Source of the DNA: an uncultured Eubacteriales bacterium
GTDB taxonomy: Bacteria > Bacillota > Clostridia > Oscillospirales > Oscillospiraceae
NCBI GenBank assembly: GCA_902496595.1
Contig: CABVBV010000109.1
Span: 1-6,951, forward strand
Direction of reading: 5' to 3'
DNA length: 6,951 nt
Below are positions 5,642 to 6,951 of the stretch, in pieces (within the stretch, counting starts at the first letter, position 1; the number at the start of each line of letters is the position of its first letter). Under the pieces are notes generated by a model. That model had not been told where the DNA came from and made no database searches. It saw only the letters and a list, made by a program, of their open reading frames with translations. The position numbers and the translations under genes were made by a program.

Positions 5642-6141
5642 CACAGTAAACCTCCTGACAGCAGTCTCAGTATCCCGGCCCCGGCCCCGGCAGGCAGCCA
5701 GCCGTCGGGCGTGAAGATGAGGTATGCGCCCCCGCAGATGATCGTCAGCAGCCACATGGCCAGGATGATGGCGACAAGCCCGCAGGCAGGCAGCAGCGCG
5801 CAGCGCTTGGGGTACTCCGAGCGGTCCCGGAGCCGCCTCATGGTGTAATAGCTCTTAGAGCCCGTGCGGAAATAGACGATGTTCCGTATCAGCATCTGTA
5901 TTAGCAGCCCCAAAACGGCCAGGAAGGGCAGGTATGAGGCCCGGGCCACGTCGGCATACTGCCTCATGTTGTATTCATAGCCATCCTCCAGCGCTATCTG
6001 CACCGTGCCCAGCTCCGACATGTAGGCGAAGAAAAACCAGATGAGCATGCAGATCCCGGCCCAGGCGAGCCAGGTCAGCACCCTCATGAGCTCCTGCTCC
6101 CCGTCGAAGCCCGGGGGCGCGAGCAGCTCATACCTGCGCAC
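5641..6141 (-). CDS. Small three-helix membrane protein, probable second ABC permease subunit
   Basis: A 166-residue protein when started at the GTG at 6141. I chose this start because a GGAGG at 6150-6154 lies eight bases ahead of it. An earlier GTG at 6150 would add three residues but overlaps that site and has no well-placed one of its own. Hydrophobic segments lie near residues 22-42, 70-91 and 115-143, with a short weakly hydrophobic end at 151-166. Between segments two and three is a basic loop with SYYTMRRLRDR (97-107), resembling the loop in the preceding membrane protein. It overlaps that gene by 14 bases, and its TGA overlaps the ATG of the ATPase gene (TGATG), so translation is likely coupled. 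It probably pairs with the six-helix protein to make the membrane channel. The small size is unusual for a full permease; it may be an accessory subunit or a reduced one. Confidence 0.75.
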   Translation of the reverse strand: MRRYELLAPPGFDGEQELMRVLTWLAWAGICMLIWFFFAYMSELGTVQIALEDGYEYNMRQYADVARASYLPFLAVLGLLIQMLIRNIVYFRTGSKSYYTMRRLRDRSEYPKRCALLPACGLVAIILAMWLLTIICGGAYLIFTPDGWLPAGAGAGILRLLSGGLL

Positions 6142-6880
6142 CGTCGGCACCTCCGTCCCGTGCTCCGTCGCCCTCGCGCTCGTCCTGCGTCCTGTCCACG
6201 AGGCCTATGCAGCTGCCCGCGCAGAGGATGAACGCTATGACCGCGCAGACCACGACCGCCGTCCTGTCGTCGGCGATGAGGCCGGAGCCGATGACGAAGA
6301 TCGCGGTCAGGACGGCCAAACCCGAGACCTTGCCGCGCCTCGCCCAGAAGGCCCCGTGGGCCGCGGCGGCGCCCAAGGCGAGGATGTAGCCCGTCACGAG
6401 CAGGAGCGTCGCCCAGTCCTCGAGCGGCAGCAGGTAGTGCAGGCCCCTGTTGCCGTAGGCGGCGAAGAAGAGGCTCATCTCGTTCACCGGCACCGAGGGG
6501 TTTTTCATGTAGATCGCCGCAAATCCGAGCCTCGCCGCGAGGATGAAGCCCTGATAGATGACGAAGCAGAGCGCGTTCGCCAGCGCCTGCCAGAGCCCGG
6601 CCTCCCTCTCCGTCACCCTGAGCATACGGTAGCTGTACTCCGGGTTCACGCCGCCCTTCGGAACGCCACTGCGCCAGAGCAGGGCGTAGAGCACGGCCGC
6701 GCCGAGATAGTAAGCCCGGTCGGGCCAGACGTCGAAGATGGCCTGGAAGCTCGTCGCGCTCCCGGCCTGCCAGAACAGCAGCGCGAGCTGCACCGCCGCG
6801 GCCGCCAGAGAGACTATGAGCGCCTTGTACACGACGTTCCCCGCCGCGAGCATGAAAGCCGAAAGATGTCTGTTTTTCAT
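6128..6880 (-). CDS. Six-helix membrane protein, probable ABC transporter permease subunit
   Basis: A 250-residue hydrophobic protein with about six predicted membrane segments near residues 18-37, 55-70, 97-125, 156-178, 185-202 and 207-228, ending in a charged tail rich in Asp, Glu, Arg and Gly (229-250). No signal peptide is seen. The ATG has a strong site, GAGGAGG, seven bases upstream (6888-6894), and overlaps the stop of the regulator gene. A loop after the second segment carries Tyr-Arg-Met-Leu-Arg-Val (84-89). The next membrane protein has a similar Tyr-Thr-Met-Arg-Arg-Leu at the equivalent place, which may be the part that touches the ATPase. Its position between a GntR-type regulator and an ABC ATPase supports a permease role, comparable to the YtrC/YtrD-type subunits of Bacillus. 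I do not recognise a named family, and the substrate is unknown. Its 3' end overlaps the next gene by 14 bases. Confidence 0.8.
   Translation of the reverse strand: MKNRHLSAFMLAAGNVVYKALIVSLAAAAVQLALLFWQAGSATSFQAIFDVWPDRAYYLGAAVLYALLWRSGVPKGGVNPEYSYRMLRVTEREAGLWQALANALCFVIYQGFILAARLGFAAIYMKNPSVPVNEMSLFFAAYGNRGLHYLLPLEDWATLLLVTGYILALGAAAAHGAFWARRGKVSGLAVLTAIFVIGSGLIADDRTAVVVCAVIAFILCAGSCIGLVDRTQDEREGDGARDGGADGAQV
6150..6154 (-). promoter_or_regulatory. Ribosome binding site that sets the start of the small membrane protein
   Basis: GGAGG on the minus strand lies eight bases before a GTG at 6141 and overlaps the alternative GTG at 6150. The spacing supports 6141 as the start, inside the end of the preceding gene. 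Confidence 0.55.
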
Positions 6881-6951
6881 TGCAATTCCTCCTCATAAGC
6901 CCGCCTGACCAGCTCCAGCGCCTCCTCAAGCGGCACACCCATTCTTTTAAA
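6877..6951 (-). CDS. C-terminal end of a probable GntR-family (YtrA-type) transcriptional regulator, partial
   Basis: Only the last 24 residues are in the window: FKRMGVPLEEALELVRRAYE followed by EELQ and TGA. The pattern of a Gly-[Val/Ile] turn, then an amphipathic helix with Glu-Glu and a final acidic Tyr-Glu-Glu tail, is typical of the C-terminal dimer-forming segment of short YtrA-type GntR repressors, where the end often reads like 'lGls.eEl..li...yeE'. Its TGA overlaps the ATG of the next gene (ATGA), and the ribosome binding site of that gene lies inside its last codons, so the two are almost certainly co-transcribed. Known YtrA-type regulators repress the ABC operon in which they sit, so autoregulation is likely. 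The DNA-binding domain and promoter lie beyond the right edge. The family call rests on a short tail and on context, so it is tentative. Confidence 0.6.
   Translation of the reverse strand, partial: FKRMGVPLEEALELVRRAYEEELQ

Noticed and set aside
5642..5755. Extended N-terminus for the ATPase
   Set aside because: The extra 38 residues lie within the membrane protein gene, lack family similarity, and the MIELKNVSKSYG start is typical of ABC ATPases with a good upstream site.
1..6951. tRNA or rRNA genes
   Set aside because: No cloverleaf-like pattern or conserved rRNA word was seen in the gaps; the coding regions leave no room elsewhere.

Overview
The window is GC-rich throughout. Every gene I can support lies on the minus strand, in one tightly packed block that reads from the right end (6951) to about 205. 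Strong AGGAGG-type ribosome binding sites, a GntR/YtrA-type regulator tail, an LAGC lipobox and short overlaps between genes suggest a Gram-positive member of the Firmicutes. A high-GC clostridial gut lineage (Oscillospiraceae-like) is my best guess, inferred from style only. Long open frames on the plus strand are GC-driven shadows of the minus-strand genes.

Layout in transcription order: (1) 6951-6877, the last 24 residues of what is probably a YtrA-type GntR repressor. (2) 6880-6128, a six-helix membrane protein. (3) 6141-5641, a smaller three-helix membrane protein. (4) 5641-4910, an ABC ATPase of the YtrB/CcmA kind with a full Walker A, signature, Walker B and H-switch but an unusual Q-loop and D-loop. 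(5) 4907-4215, a 230-residue exported protein. (6-8) 4115-2907, 2828-1545 and 1527-205, three exported proteins of 402, 427 and 440 residues. Genes 1 to 5 overlap or nearly touch and look translationally coupled. Larger gaps of 99 and 78 bases occur before and after gene 6, and the last two genes are 17 bases apart.

The four exported proteins are paralogues. The three long ones share an N-terminal domain (cysteine at residue 81, a Trp-Pro motif, a Pro-Val-Pro motif) followed by a C-terminal part rich in DG/EGE/GEDW turns that looks like a partial beta-propeller. The 230-residue one keeps both ends but lacks most of the middle. Together the genes read as a regulator, a two-subunit ABC exporter or sensor with one ATPase, and a set of surface-anchored or secreted partner proteins. 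By analogy with ytr- and bcr-type operons this might deal with cell-envelope stress or a peptide substrate. The substrate is unknown and the exported family is one I do not recognise.

Points of interest: gene 6 is bracketed by a perfect 18-base inverted repeat; the 204 bases after the last gene hold several hairpin-forming repeats; and right after the last stop codon there is a ribosome binding site almost identical to that of the last gene but with no gene behind it.
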